A stretch of 64,000 bases of DNA from Xylophilus ampelinus. GTDB taxonomy: Bacteria > Pseudomonadota > Gammaproteobacteria > Burkholderiales > Burkholderiaceae_C. Numbering within the stretch: position 1 is the first letter of the stretch; every line of letters begins with the position of its first letter. The stretch lies in the NCBI RefSeq assembly GCF_901875635.1, contig NZ_CABFMN010000161.1, positions 54,701 through 118,700 on the forward strand. Direction: 5' to 3'. Of the stretch, positions 15,797 to 25,627 are shown one piece after another. The translations under genes and the position numbers were made by a program. The notes under the pieces were generated by a model. The model searched no databases, had not been told where the DNA came from, and saw nothing but the letters and a program-made list of their open reading frames with translations.

Positions 15797-16876
15797 ATGT
15801 CGATCGCCACCGCGCAGCGCCCGCAGAACGCGCCCCTTTCCCTGCTGGATCCGGCGCAGCTCCCGGCGGCCTTCGCGTCGGTCGAGGCGCTCGACGACTT
15901 CCTCGCGCGGCCCACGCAGGCCCTCGTCGATGACCTGGCCCAGGTCGAGGGCGACCTGATGATTCTGGGCGTGGCCGGCAAGATGGGCCCCACGCTCGCG
16001 CGTCTGGCCAAGAACGCGGCGCCGCACAAGCGCGTGATCGGCGTCGCCCGCTTCAGCGACCCGGCGGTGCGCGAGCGGCTCGAGGGCTGGGGCATCGAGA
16101 CCATCGCCTGCGACCTGCTCGACCGGGCCGCGCTCGAGGCGCTGCCGCGTGTGCCCAACATCGTCTTCGCGGCCGGCCACAAATTCGGCGCCAGCGGCAA
16201 CCAGGCCCTCACCTGGGCCATGAACACGCATGTGCCGGCGCTGGTGGCCGACACCTTTCGCGACGCGCGCATCGTGGCCTTCTCGACCGGCAACGTGTAC
16301 GCGCTCACGCCGGTGGGCCGGCAGGGCGCGAGCGAGCTCGGCACGCCGGCGCCCATCGGCGAATACGCGCAGTCGTGCATCGGCCGCGAGCGCATGTTCG
16401 AGTACTTCGGCGCCAGGCACGGCACGCCGGGGCGGCTGTTCCGCCTGAACTACGCGATCGACATGCGCTACGGCGTGCTCTTCGACATCTGCTCGAAGGT
16501 GCATCGCGGCGAGGCGGTCGACCTCACGATGGGGCACGTCAACGTGATCTGGCAGGGCGACGCCAATGCGCAGGTGCTGCGCAGCCTGCGCCATTGCACC
16601 GTGCCGCCCACGCCGATCAACTGCACGGGCCCGGAGACGATCTCGGTGCGCTGGCTGGTGGCCGAGTTCGCGCGCCGCCTGGGCGTCGAGCCGAAGGTGA
16701 CGGGCCAGGAGGCACCCACCGCGCTGCTGTCGGACACGACGCTCGCCAACCGGCTCTTCGGCTACCCGGTGGTGCCGCTGGGCGCGATGCTCGACTGGGT
16801 CGCCGACTGGGTGAAGAACGAACACGAGAGCTTCAACAAGCCCACCAAGTTCGAGGTGCGCGATGGCGCCTTCTGA
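15797..16876 (+). CDS. NAD-dependent epimerase/dehydratase-like (extended SDR) protein
   Basis: A 359-aa extended-SDR protein. LMILGVAGKMGPTLARLA is the nucleotide-binding glycine motif, NIVFAAGHKFG the central strand, and AFSTGNVYAL the Ser-containing catalytic strand. The usual catalytic YxxxK would fall at EYAQSCIGRERM, where the lysine position is Cys. Either the enzyme uses another base or it is not a classical oxidoreductase. First gene of the operon, with a sugar- or acid-modifying step plausible from the SDR fold. Confidence 0.75.
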   Translation: MSIATAQRPQNAPLSLLDPAQLPAAFASVEALDDFLARPTQALVDDLAQVEGDLMILGVAGKMGPTLARLAKNAAPHKRVIGVARFSDPAVRERLEGWGIETIACDLLDRAALEALPRVPNIVFAAGHKFGASGNQALTWAMNTHVPALVADTFRDARIVAFSTGNVYALTPVGRQGASELGTPAPIGEYAQSCIGRERMFEYFGARHGTPGRLFRLNYAIDMRYGVLFDICSKVHRGEAVDLTMGHVNVIWQGDANAQVLRSLRHCTVPPTPINCTGPETISVRWLVAEFARRLGVEPKVTGQEAPTALLSDTTLANRLFGYPVVPLGAMLDWVADWVKNEHESFNKPTKFEVRDGAF

Positions 16877-17753
16877 GGCCGTCGAGGCCGAGGCGCTGCA
16901 GGCGGTGCGCCTGGCGGCGGCCGACGTCTTCGCGGGCGTGGGCCTGTCGTCGGCCGCGGGCTGGAACCAGACCACCGACGACTGGGCGCTCTTCATCGCG
17001 CAGGGCGAGGCGATCGGCCTGCGCACCGCGCGCAGCGAGCTGGTCGCGACCGCGGCGACGCTGCCCTACGGCGGCGGCCATGCCTGGGTCTCGATGGTGC
17101 TGGTCGACAAGGCGTGGCAGCACCGCGGGCTGGCGACCCGGCTGCTCGCGCAGTGCATCGCGTCGCTGCGCGAACGCCGGCTGGTGCCGACGCTGGACGC
17201 CACGCCCGCCGGCGAGGCGGTGTACCGCAAGCTCGGCTTCGTGCGGGGCTTCGCTTTCTCGCGCTGGGAGCGCGAAGCTGCCACGCCCGCCCCGCGCGAA
17301 ACCGCCGATCCGCGGGTCCGCGAGACGGCGCAGGACGACCTGCCGGACTGCATGGCCCTCGACACGCAGGCCAGCGGCCTGGGCCGCGCGGCGCTGCTGG
17401 CCAGCCTGGCGGGACGGCAGGGCAGCCGCGCCTGGCGCCTTGACGACGCCCGTGGCCGCGCCACCGGCTTCGTCATCGCGCGTGAAGGCCGCCGTGCCAC
17501 ACAGGTCGGCCCGCTGGTCGCCGCCAGCGATGCCCAGGCGATCGCGCTGTTGCGTGCGGCGCTCGCGGCCACGCCCGGGCCGGTCTTCATCGACGTGCCC
17601 GATGCGCGCGAAGCGCTCTCGGGCTGGTTGATCGCACACGGCTTCCGTCTGCAGCGCTCCTTCGTCCGCATGGCGCTGTGTGCGCAGCTGCCGCCCCACT
17701 TGGCCGAGGCGCCGTCCTCGCTTTTCGCCGTCGCCGGCCCCGAATTCGGATGA
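16863..17753 (+). CDS. GNAT family N-acetyltransferase, two-domain
   Basis: A 296-aa protein. The first half has a GNAT acetyl-CoA loop, VSMVLVDKAWQHRGLATRLL, and the classic end YRKLGFVRGF. The second half begins near residue 140 with a degenerate GNAT-like pattern (ATGFVIAREGRRATQVGPLVA, then a C-terminal strand-helix). It overlaps the epimerase gene by 14 bases, indicating coupled expression. A catabolic operon acetyltransferase may acetylate an amino-containing intermediate, but no substrate can be deduced. Confidence 0.78.
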   Translation: MAPSEAVEAEALQAVRLAAADVFAGVGLSSAAGWNQTTDDWALFIAQGEAIGLRTARSELVATAATLPYGGGHAWVSMVLVDKAWQHRGLATRLLAQCIASLRERRLVPTLDATPAGEAVYRKLGFVRGFAFSRWEREAATPAPRETADPRVRETAQDDLPDCMALDTQASGLGRAALLASLAGRQGSRAWRLDDARGRATGFVIAREGRRATQVGPLVAASDAQAIALLRAALAATPGPVFIDVPDAREALSGWLIAHGFRLQRSFVRMALCAQLPPHLAEAPSSLFAVAGPEFG

Positions 17754-18826
17754 GTGCCTTCATGTCTTCCGACACCTTGCCTTCCCTCGTCGCACAGACA
17801 CGCGCGCTGCTGCAGCGCGGCCTCGCCATCCCCGCGCACCCCCTGGCGCTCGATGCGCAGCGCCGACTCGACGAGCGCCGCCAGCGCGCCTTGACGCGCT
17901 ACTACCTCGACGCCGGCTCCGGCGGCCTGGCCGTGGGCGTGCACACCACGCAGTTCGCGATTCGCGAAGCGGGGCTGTACGAGCGCGTGCTGTCGCTGGC
18001 CGCCGAAACCGCGCGCGACTGGGCGCCGGACCGCGAACTCGCCCTGGTGGCCGGCGCCTGCGGCCGCACGGCGCAGGCCGTGGCCGAGGCGCAGACCGCG
18101 CGCCGTCTGGGCTACGGCGCCGTGCTGCTGAGCCTGGCCGCGATGAAGGGCGAGAGCGACGATGCGCTGATCGCGCATTGCGAGGCGGTGGCCGAGGTGA
18201 TGCCGCTGATCGGCTTCTACCTGCAGCCCGCCGTGGGCGGGATGGACCTGAGTGCCGGCTTCTGGGCCCGCTTCGCGGCGATTCCGAACGTGGTGGCGAT
18301 CAAGGTCGCGCCCTTCCACCGCTACCGCACGCTCGACGTGGTGCGCGGCCTGGTCGCCGCGCGTGCCGAGGAACGCGTGACGCTCTACACCGGCAACGAC
18401 GACCACATCGTGCTCGACCTGGCCACGCCCTTCACCGTGATGCGCGACGGCGCGCCGGTCACGGTGCGCTTTCGCGGCGGCCTGCTGGGGCATTGGTCGG
18501 TGTGGACGTCCAAGGCGGTGCAACTCCTGGCGCGCTGCCGGCAGGCCGACGGCGCCCAGGTGCCGGCCGAGCTGCTCGCGCTGGACAGCCGCGTCACCGA
18601 CTGCAATAGCGCCTTCTTCGACGTGGCCAACGACTTCCACGGCTGCATTGCCGGCTGCCACGAGGTGCTGCGCCGCCAGGGCCTGCTCGAAGGCATCTGG
18701 TGCCTGGACCCGCACGAGGGCCTGAGCCCCGGCCAGGCCGAGGCGATCGACCGCGTGTGCGCCGAGCACGCCGATCTCGCCGACGACGACTTCGTGGCCG
18801 CGAACCTCGCGCGCTGGCTGGCCTGA
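17750..18826 (+). CDS. Dihydrodipicolinate synthase/N-acetylneuraminate lyase superfamily protein
   Basis: A 358-aa TIM-barrel class-I aldolase homologue, longer than the usual 290-310. The Schiff-base lysine is in NVVAIKVAPF and the partner tyrosine in LIGFYLQPAVGG (YNxP in most members). The normal GTTGE pyruvate-carboxylate loop is replaced by GVHTTQF. This suggests a keto-acid substrate different from the well-studied members. The ATG at 17750 overlaps the GNAT stop (ATGA). A second in-frame ATG is at 17762. Confidence 0.8.
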   Translation: MSAFMSSDTLPSLVAQTRALLQRGLAIPAHPLALDAQRRLDERRQRALTRYYLDAGSGGLAVGVHTTQFAIREAGLYERVLSLAAETARDWAPDRELALVAGACGRTAQAVAEAQTARRLGYGAVLLSLAAMKGESDDALIAHCEAVAEVMPLIGFYLQPAVGGMDLSAGFWARFAAIPNVVAIKVAPFHRYRTLDVVRGLVAARAEERVTLYTGNDDHIVLDLATPFTVMRDGAPVTVRFRGGLLGHWSVWTSKAVQLLARCRQADGAQVPAELLALDSRVTDCNSAFFDVANDFHGCIAGCHEVLRRQGLLEGIWCLDPHEGLSPGQAEAIDRVCAEHADLADDDFVAANLARWLA

Positions 18827-18845
18827 AACCTGCACACCGAGGCCC

Positions 18846-19616
18846 ATGAGCATGTTCCGCAAGACCCTGGCGCACTACCTCCCCGCGGTGGGCATCTTCG
18901 TCGCCTTCATCGCGCTGTGGCAGCTCGCCGTGACGATGTTCGACATCCGCGAATACCTGCTGCCCGGCCCCTGGGCGGTGCTGCAGGCGATGGGAAGCCA
19001 CGAGATCCCGTGGCTCAGCCATGCGTGGATCACCGCGGTGGAGATCGTCGGCGCCTTCGTGCTCGCGGGCGCGGCGGGCGTGTTCCTCGGCATGGTGATC
19101 GCCTGGTCGCCGGGGCTGTCGCGCGCGCTCACGCCCTTCCTCGTCTTCGTCAACACGCTGCCCAAGGTCGCGATCGCGCCGCTGTTCCTCATGTGGCTGG
19201 GCTACGGCATCCTGCCCAACATGCTGATCGGTGCGCTGATCGGCTTCTTCCCGGTGGTGATCAACACCGCGGTGGGCTTGACTCAAATCGACCAGGATCT
19301 GGTGGACCTGGGCCGCGTGTTCAGTGCGCCGAAGTGGAAGGTCTTCGTCAAGATCCGCATCCCCAACGCATACCCGTACATCCTCAGCGCCCTCAAGGTC
19401 ACGGCCACCTCGGCCGTGGTCGGTGCCATCGTGGGCGAGTTCGTCGCCTCGCAGAAGGGCCTGGGCTACGTGATCATCACCACGCAGAGCAGCATGAACA
19501 CGCCTGCCGCCTTCGCGGCGCTGGTGTGGATCTCGCTGCTGGGCCTGCTGCTCTACGGCGCCGTCGCGGGCCTGTCGCGCCTGCTCGCGCCGTGGGCCGA
19601 GGACAAGGCCTCGTGA
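18846..19616 (+). CDS. ABC transporter permease, SsuC/TauC type
   Basis: A 256-aa membrane protein with about six hydrophobic helices. The EAA-type cytoplasmic loop contacting the ATPase lies around VDLGRVFSAPKWKVFVKIRIPNA, and VGAIVGEFVASQKGLGYVI is characteristic of the nitrate/sulfonate/taurine permease family. It lies 19 bases after the lyase gene and 65 before the binding protein. Confidence 0.9.
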   Translation: MSMFRKTLAHYLPAVGIFVAFIALWQLAVTMFDIREYLLPGPWAVLQAMGSHEIPWLSHAWITAVEIVGAFVLAGAAGVFLGMVIAWSPGLSRALTPFLVFVNTLPKVAIAPLFLMWLGYGILPNMLIGALIGFFPVVINTAVGLTQIDQDLVDLGRVFSAPKWKVFVKIRIPNAYPYILSALKVTATSAVVGAIVGEFVASQKGLGYVIITTQSSMNTPAAFAALVWISLLGLLLYGAVAGLSRLLAPWAEDKAS

Positions 19617-19681
19617 ACGCACCGAGTTCCCCTTCTTCCCCTTCTTCCGCTCCTGCCCCCTCCAGCCGAAAGGACGTTCCC

Positions 19682-20704
19682 ATGAGTCTGCGCCCCCTGA
19701 CCCTGTCCGCCCTCGCCGCCGGTGCGATGGCGCTTGCCCTCGCCGCCACGACCGCCTCGGCCCAGCAGCCGCGCGAGAAGTTCACGCTGGCCCTGAACTG
19801 GTTCGCGGTGGGCGACCATGCCGCCTACTGGGTGGCGCTGGAGAAGGGCTACTACGCGCAGAAGGGCCTCGACGTGAGCATCGAGGCCTCCAAGGGCTCG
19901 GGCGATTCGATTGCCAAGGTCGACACCGGCCGCGCCGACGTCGGCCTGGCCGACGCGGTGCCGATCATCTCGGCCACCTCGCGCGGCGCGCGCGTCAAGA
20001 TCGTCGGCATGGTCTTCGACAAGACGCCGATGACCTTCTTCAGCCACGCGGACAAGCCTGTTCCCTTGCCTAAGGATCTGGAGGGGAAGACGATCGGAGC
20101 GCCTGCGGGCGACAGCCAGCGGCTCGCCTTTCCCGCATTCGCGCGAATCAACAAAATCGACCCTTCCAAGGTGACCTGGGTGAACATCGAGCCGACGGCC
20201 AAGTACGCCTCGATCGCTGAGAAAAGGGTGGACGCCATTGCCGACTACACGACGGGCCAGCCGTTTCTCGAAAAGGCCATTGGCAGTGACAAGGTGGTCC
20301 GCCTGGCCTGGGCCGACTACGGCTTCGACCTGTACGCCATGTCGATCATGGCCAGCGACAAGACCATGAAGGACAAGCCCAAGCAGCTCAAGGACTTCCT
20401 GGAAGCCTCGTACATGGGCTGGCGCGACGTGATGGCCAACCCCGACGAGGCGCTGGCGATCTACAAGAAGCGCGTGCCGGAGATCGACGTCGCCATCATC
20501 AAGGCCAACATGCTCCTGGGCTTCGAGCTGATGCGCACGAAGAACTACGCCGACCATGGGATCGGCTTCATCGACGACAAGAAGATGTGTGGCTCGGTCG
20601 ACATCGTCAACACCTACATGGGCCTGCCGAAGAAGGTGGAATGCAAGGACGTGTACGCCAAGGACTTCTTCACCAAGGTGGCGATGCCCCTGCCCGTGAA
20701 GTGA
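19682..20704 (+). CDS. ABC transporter substrate-binding protein, NMT1/SsuA type
   Basis: A 340-aa periplasmic binding protein. The signal peptide ends at ASAQQ. The NMT1/THI5 pattern follows: LALNWFAVGDHAAYWVALEKGYY, then DVGLADAVPIISA and YASIAEKRVDAIADY. Related proteins bind pyrimidine precursors, sulfonates, or aromatic acids. The start at 19682 follows AAAGGA and begins a clean signal peptide. This is the specificity component of the importer formed with its neighbours. Confidence 0.9.
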   Translation: MSLRPLTLSALAAGAMALALAATTASAQQPREKFTLALNWFAVGDHAAYWVALEKGYYAQKGLDVSIEASKGSGDSIAKVDTGRADVGLADAVPIISATSRGARVKIVGMVFDKTPMTFFSHADKPVPLPKDLEGKTIGAPAGDSQRLAFPAFARINKIDPSKVTWVNIEPTAKYASIAEKRVDAIADYTTGQPFLEKAIGSDKVVRLAWADYGFDLYAMSIMASDKTMKDKPKQLKDFLEASYMGWRDVMANPDEALAIYKKRVPEIDVAIIKANMLLGFELMRTKNYADHGIGFIDDKKMCGSVDIVNTYMGLPKKVECKDVYAKDFFTKVAMPLPVK

Positions 20705-20730
20705 GAACACCCCTCGAGGAAAGACCCGGC

Positions 20731-21576
20731 ATGCCCGCCACGCCTGCGCCGAGCGCCCCGCGCGCGCTGATCGAAGTCGACCATGCCGGCATGGTCTACC
20801 AGGCCGAGAGCGGCCCGGTGGAGGCGCTGCGCGACATCTCGCTCACGGTGAACGAAGGCGAGTTCGTCGCGCTCGTCGGGCCCAGCGGCTGCGGAAAGTC
20901 GACGTTGATGCGTGCCATGGCGGGCCTGCGCCCGGTGACAAGTGGCGAGGTGCGGGTCGATGGCGTGCCGGTGGTCAAGCCCATCCCCAAGGTCGGCATG
21001 GTGTTCCAGGCCGCGCTGCTGCTGAAGTGGCGCAGTGTGCTCGACAACGTGCTGCTGCCGGCCGAGCTGGCAGGACTGGACCGCGAGAAGTACCGCGAAC
21101 GCGCGCACGAGCTCCTCAAGCTCGTGGGCCTGGGCGACTTCGCGGGCAAGCGGCCGGGCGAGCTGTCGGGCGGCATGCAGCAGCGCGCGTCGCTGTGCCG
21201 TGCGCTGGTGCTCGATCCGCCGATCCTGCTCATGGACGAGCCTTTCGGCGCGCTCGACGCGATGACGCGCGACGACATGAACCTGGAGCTGCTGCGCATC
21301 TGGGGCGAAGACCAGGCGGCACACGGCGGCAAGCGCAAGACCATCGTCTTCGTCACGCACTCGATCCCCGAGGCGGTCTTCCTGGCCGACCGCGTGGTCG
21401 TCATGTCGCCGCGGCCGGGACGCGTCGCCAACATCCACGAGGTGCACATCGAGCGGCCTCGCACCGCGCAGACCCGCGCCTCGCAGGAGCTGGGGCGCAT
21501 GGCTTTCGACATCTACACCGAGCTGTCGGGCAGCGCGGGCCGCGGCGACGAGGGCCGCGCCGGCCCGCACTGGTAG
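20731..21576 (+). CDS. ABC transporter ATP-binding protein, SsuB/TauB type
   Basis: A 281-aa ATPase: Walker A GPSGCGKS, signature LSGGMQQR, Walker B ILLMDEPFGALD, and the H-loop FVTHSIPEA. It energises the importer with the two upstream genes. The ATG at 20731 follows GAGGAAAG; the longer frame overlaps the binding-protein gene. The last 30 residues are Gly/Arg-rich and beyond the ATPase domain. Confidence 0.93.
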   Translation: MPATPAPSAPRALIEVDHAGMVYQAESGPVEALRDISLTVNEGEFVALVGPSGCGKSTLMRAMAGLRPVTSGEVRVDGVPVVKPIPKVGMVFQAALLLKWRSVLDNVLLPAELAGLDREKYRERAHELLKLVGLGDFAGKRPGELSGGMQQRASLCRALVLDPPILLMDEPFGALDAMTRDDMNLELLRIWGEDQAAHGGKRKTIVFVTHSIPEAVFLADRVVVMSPRPGRVANIHEVHIERPRTAQTRASQELGRMAFDIYTELSGSAGRGDEGRAGPHW

Positions 21577-21590
21577 GCCGGGTGGACGCG

Positions 21591-23057
21591 ATGCGCAGCA
21601 GCGTGGCGCCGCGTGTGCGCGTGGTGGCGGTCGATGGCTTCGAGTCGCCGTACCGGCTGCGCCTGCCCTTCCGCTTCGGCGCGGTGACGATCACGGAAGG
21701 ACGCCAGGCAATCGTGCGCGTCCGTGTGCGCTTCGAGGACGGGCACGAGGCGGAGGGTTACGCCGCCGAGGCGCTGGCCGCGAAGTGGTTCGACAAGTCG
21801 CCCGAGCTCAGCGATGCGCAGAACCTCGACCAGTTGCGCGCCGCGCTGGCGAATGCACGGGAGGCCTACCTCGCCGCCGGGCCGGCGACGCCCTTTGCGC
21901 TGTTCGCCGATCACTACCGGCCGTTGCAGGACGCCGGCCTGGCGATGGGCCTGCAGCCGCTGGTGTCGGCCTATGGGCCGGCACTGCTCGACCGCGCGGT
22001 GTTCGATGCGTTGTGCCGCCACCGCGGACTGAGCTTCTCGCAGGCCATGCGGGCGAACCTGGCTGGCATGGGCGCGCATGCCGTGGTTCCCGAACTGCAG
22101 GGCTTCGACCTCGATGCCTTCCTGGCGGCGCTGCAGCCGCTGCAGCGGCTGCACGTGCGCCACACGGTCGGGCTGCTCGACCCCATCGTCGCGGCCGACC
22201 AGACCGCGGGCGAACGCGTCGGCGACGGGCTGCCGGAGACGCTGGAGGAGGTGGTCGCCGTGTACGGCAACCGCTACTTCAAGCTCAAGCTCTCCGGCCG
22301 CGGCGATGCGGACCTGGACCGTCTGTGCCGCATCGCAGCCGTGCTCGACACGGTGTCCGGCGGGTTGCAGCTGACGCTGGACGGCAACGAGCAGTTTGCC
22401 GATGCGCAGGCCGTCGCGGCCTTCTGGCAGCGCATGGCGGCCGAGCCGAGGCTGCGGAAACTGTGCGCTGCGACGCTGTTCATCGAGCAGCCGGTGGCGC
22501 GGGCGCGTGCGCTGACGCAGCCGATCGCCGATGCAGCGCTGGGCCGGCCCGTCATCATCGACGAGTCCGACGGCTCGCTCGATGCCTTCCCGCTGGCGCG
22601 CTCGCTGGGTTACGCCGGTGTATCGACCAAGGCCTGCAAGGGCTTCTACAAGTCGCTGATCAACCTGGCGCGCTGCCGGCGCTGGAACGACGCCACGCCG
22701 GGGCACCCCTATTTCATGTCGGCCGAGGACCTGACGACGCAGCCCGGCACCTCGCTGCAGCAGGATCTGGCGCTGGTCGCGCTCATGGGCATCGGGCATG
22801 TGGAGCGCAACGCCCACCACTTCATCGACGGCTTCGACCGCCGGCCGGTGGAGGAGGCGGAGGCCTTCCTGCGTGCGCACCCGGACCTGTACCACCGCAT
22901 GGACTGGCGCGTGCGGCTGCGCGTCGCCGACGGCCGGATCGCCGTCGGCTCCTTGGAGACGCCGGGCTTCGGCACGTCGGTGTCGCCGGTACTGGACGAC
23001 GCGGCGCCGATGCCGGCCGCGGACTGGCCACCGCGTGGCGCGTCGGGCGTGGACTGA
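21591..23057 (+). CDS. Enolase superfamily (MLE/mandelate racemase-like) enzyme
   Basis: A 488-aa enzyme with capping and barrel domains. Metal ligands appear in LTLDGNEQF (Asp), FIEQPV (Glu) and VIIDESDG (Glu). A KxK pair sits on one side (YFKLKLSG) and a lysine in STKACKGFYKS on the other, the lysine-lysine arrangement of the muconate-lactonising/dipeptide-epimerase subgroup. It would abstract a proton alpha to a carboxylate, giving dehydration, epimerisation or cycloisomerisation. About 100 residues longer than typical. A GTG in frame at 21582 is an alternative start. Last gene of the operon. Confidence 0.8.
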   Translation: MRSSVAPRVRVVAVDGFESPYRLRLPFRFGAVTITEGRQAIVRVRVRFEDGHEAEGYAAEALAAKWFDKSPELSDAQNLDQLRAALANAREAYLAAGPATPFALFADHYRPLQDAGLAMGLQPLVSAYGPALLDRAVFDALCRHRGLSFSQAMRANLAGMGAHAVVPELQGFDLDAFLAALQPLQRLHVRHTVGLLDPIVAADQTAGERVGDGLPETLEEVVAVYGNRYFKLKLSGRGDADLDRLCRIAAVLDTVSGGLQLTLDGNEQFADAQAVAAFWQRMAAEPRLRKLCAATLFIEQPVARARALTQPIADAALGRPVIIDESDGSLDAFPLARSLGYAGVSTKACKGFYKSLINLARCRRWNDATPGHPYFMSAEDLTTQPGTSLQQDLALVALMGIGHVERNAHHFIDGFDRRPVEEAEAFLRAHPDLYHRMDWRVRLRVADGRIAVGSLETPGFGTSVSPVLDDAAPMPAADWPPRGASGVD

Positions 23058-23065
23058 AATGCAAT

Positions 23066-23122
23066 CGAAACGATAGCTGCTTGCGCCCGCCAGCCGGGCG
23101 TTTCAGGCCTTTTTGGCTTGAA
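23066..23122 (+). repeat. Comamonadaceae-type intergenic repeat, copy 3
   Basis: Reads ACGATAGCTGCTTGCGCCCG, then AGCCGGGCGTTTCAGGCC and TTTTTGGCTTGAA. Its 3' half encodes, on the minus strand, the last six residues and TGA stop of the HAD phosphatase gene. Confidence 0.85.
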
Positions 23123-23935
23123 TCTCGGCAGCGGTGCGCGCCTCGAGGACGGCATGTGCGACCTCGACGAAGCCCGCCCCGCGCTCGCTCGGCGTGACGT
23201 AGCGCGGCAGCTGCGACAGGTGCGGCACGAAGCGCGCGATGTTCGCCACGCCGATGCTGTGCGGGAAAGCCTGGAACATGAGCTGGTCGTTGGTCGAGTC
23301 GCCCACGTAGGCCCAGCGGTCCATCTCGTCGTCGAGCCGGCGGCCCCACAACTCGCGCACGATCCAGCGCGCGCCCTCGAGCTTGTTGTGCTCCCCGTAC
23401 CAGCCGTTGACGTGGATGCTGCTCACGGTGGCGTGCATGCCTTCGTGCCGCATGGCCAGCACCACCTGGTCGATCTGGGCGTCGCTCAGCTGCGTGAACT
23501 CGCTGTGGTCGATGGCGATGTCGCACTCGCGGCCGGCCGAGTCGGTGGCGCGGCGCGCACCGGGGATGTCGCGCTCGATCTGCGCCAGCACGGCCCGCAT
23601 GCGCGCGAAGTTGGCAGCGCGCGTGGCCGCGTCCTGCTGGTAGCGCCGCGCCAGCGTGCCATCGGCCTGCGGCACCAGCGCCATCGCCCCGTTCTCCGGC
23701 ACGATCGCATCGACCGGCCAGGTGGCGGCGAAGGGCTCGCTCCAGCCCACCGGCCGACCGGTGATCGGCACCACATGCAGGCCGGCCGCCTTCAGGGCGC
23801 CAATTGCCTGCACCACCTCGGGCGGCACGGCACCGTCGGTGGTGAGCGTGTCGTCGATGTCGGTGAAGACACCCACCAGTCCGCGGCGCGCCTCGGCCGG
23901 CCACGCGGCCAGCGGCGCCATGCTGCGCGCGCCCA

Positions 23936-23936
<1 letters not shown>
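23103..23936 (-). CDS. HAD-IIB phosphatase (mannosyl-3-phosphoglycerate phosphatase/SPP-like)
   Basis: A 277-aa Cof-type HAD phosphatase. Motif I is VFTDIDDTLTTDG with the nucleophile and acid aspartates, motif II PITGRPVGW, motif III lysine in EHNKLEGARW, and motif IV YVGDSTNDQLMF. The substrate is probably a sugar phosphate but is not identifiable. Its ATG overlaps the prfC stop (TGATG), so the two are co-translated. The terminal residues QAKKA come from an intergenic repeat copy. Confidence 0.85.
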
Positions 23937-25570
<1,634 letters not shown>

Positions 25571-25627
25571 GGGGTTACTCCAGGCAACCCGGGATTTTCG
25601 CAGAGGGATGACTGAGGCTCTCAGTCG

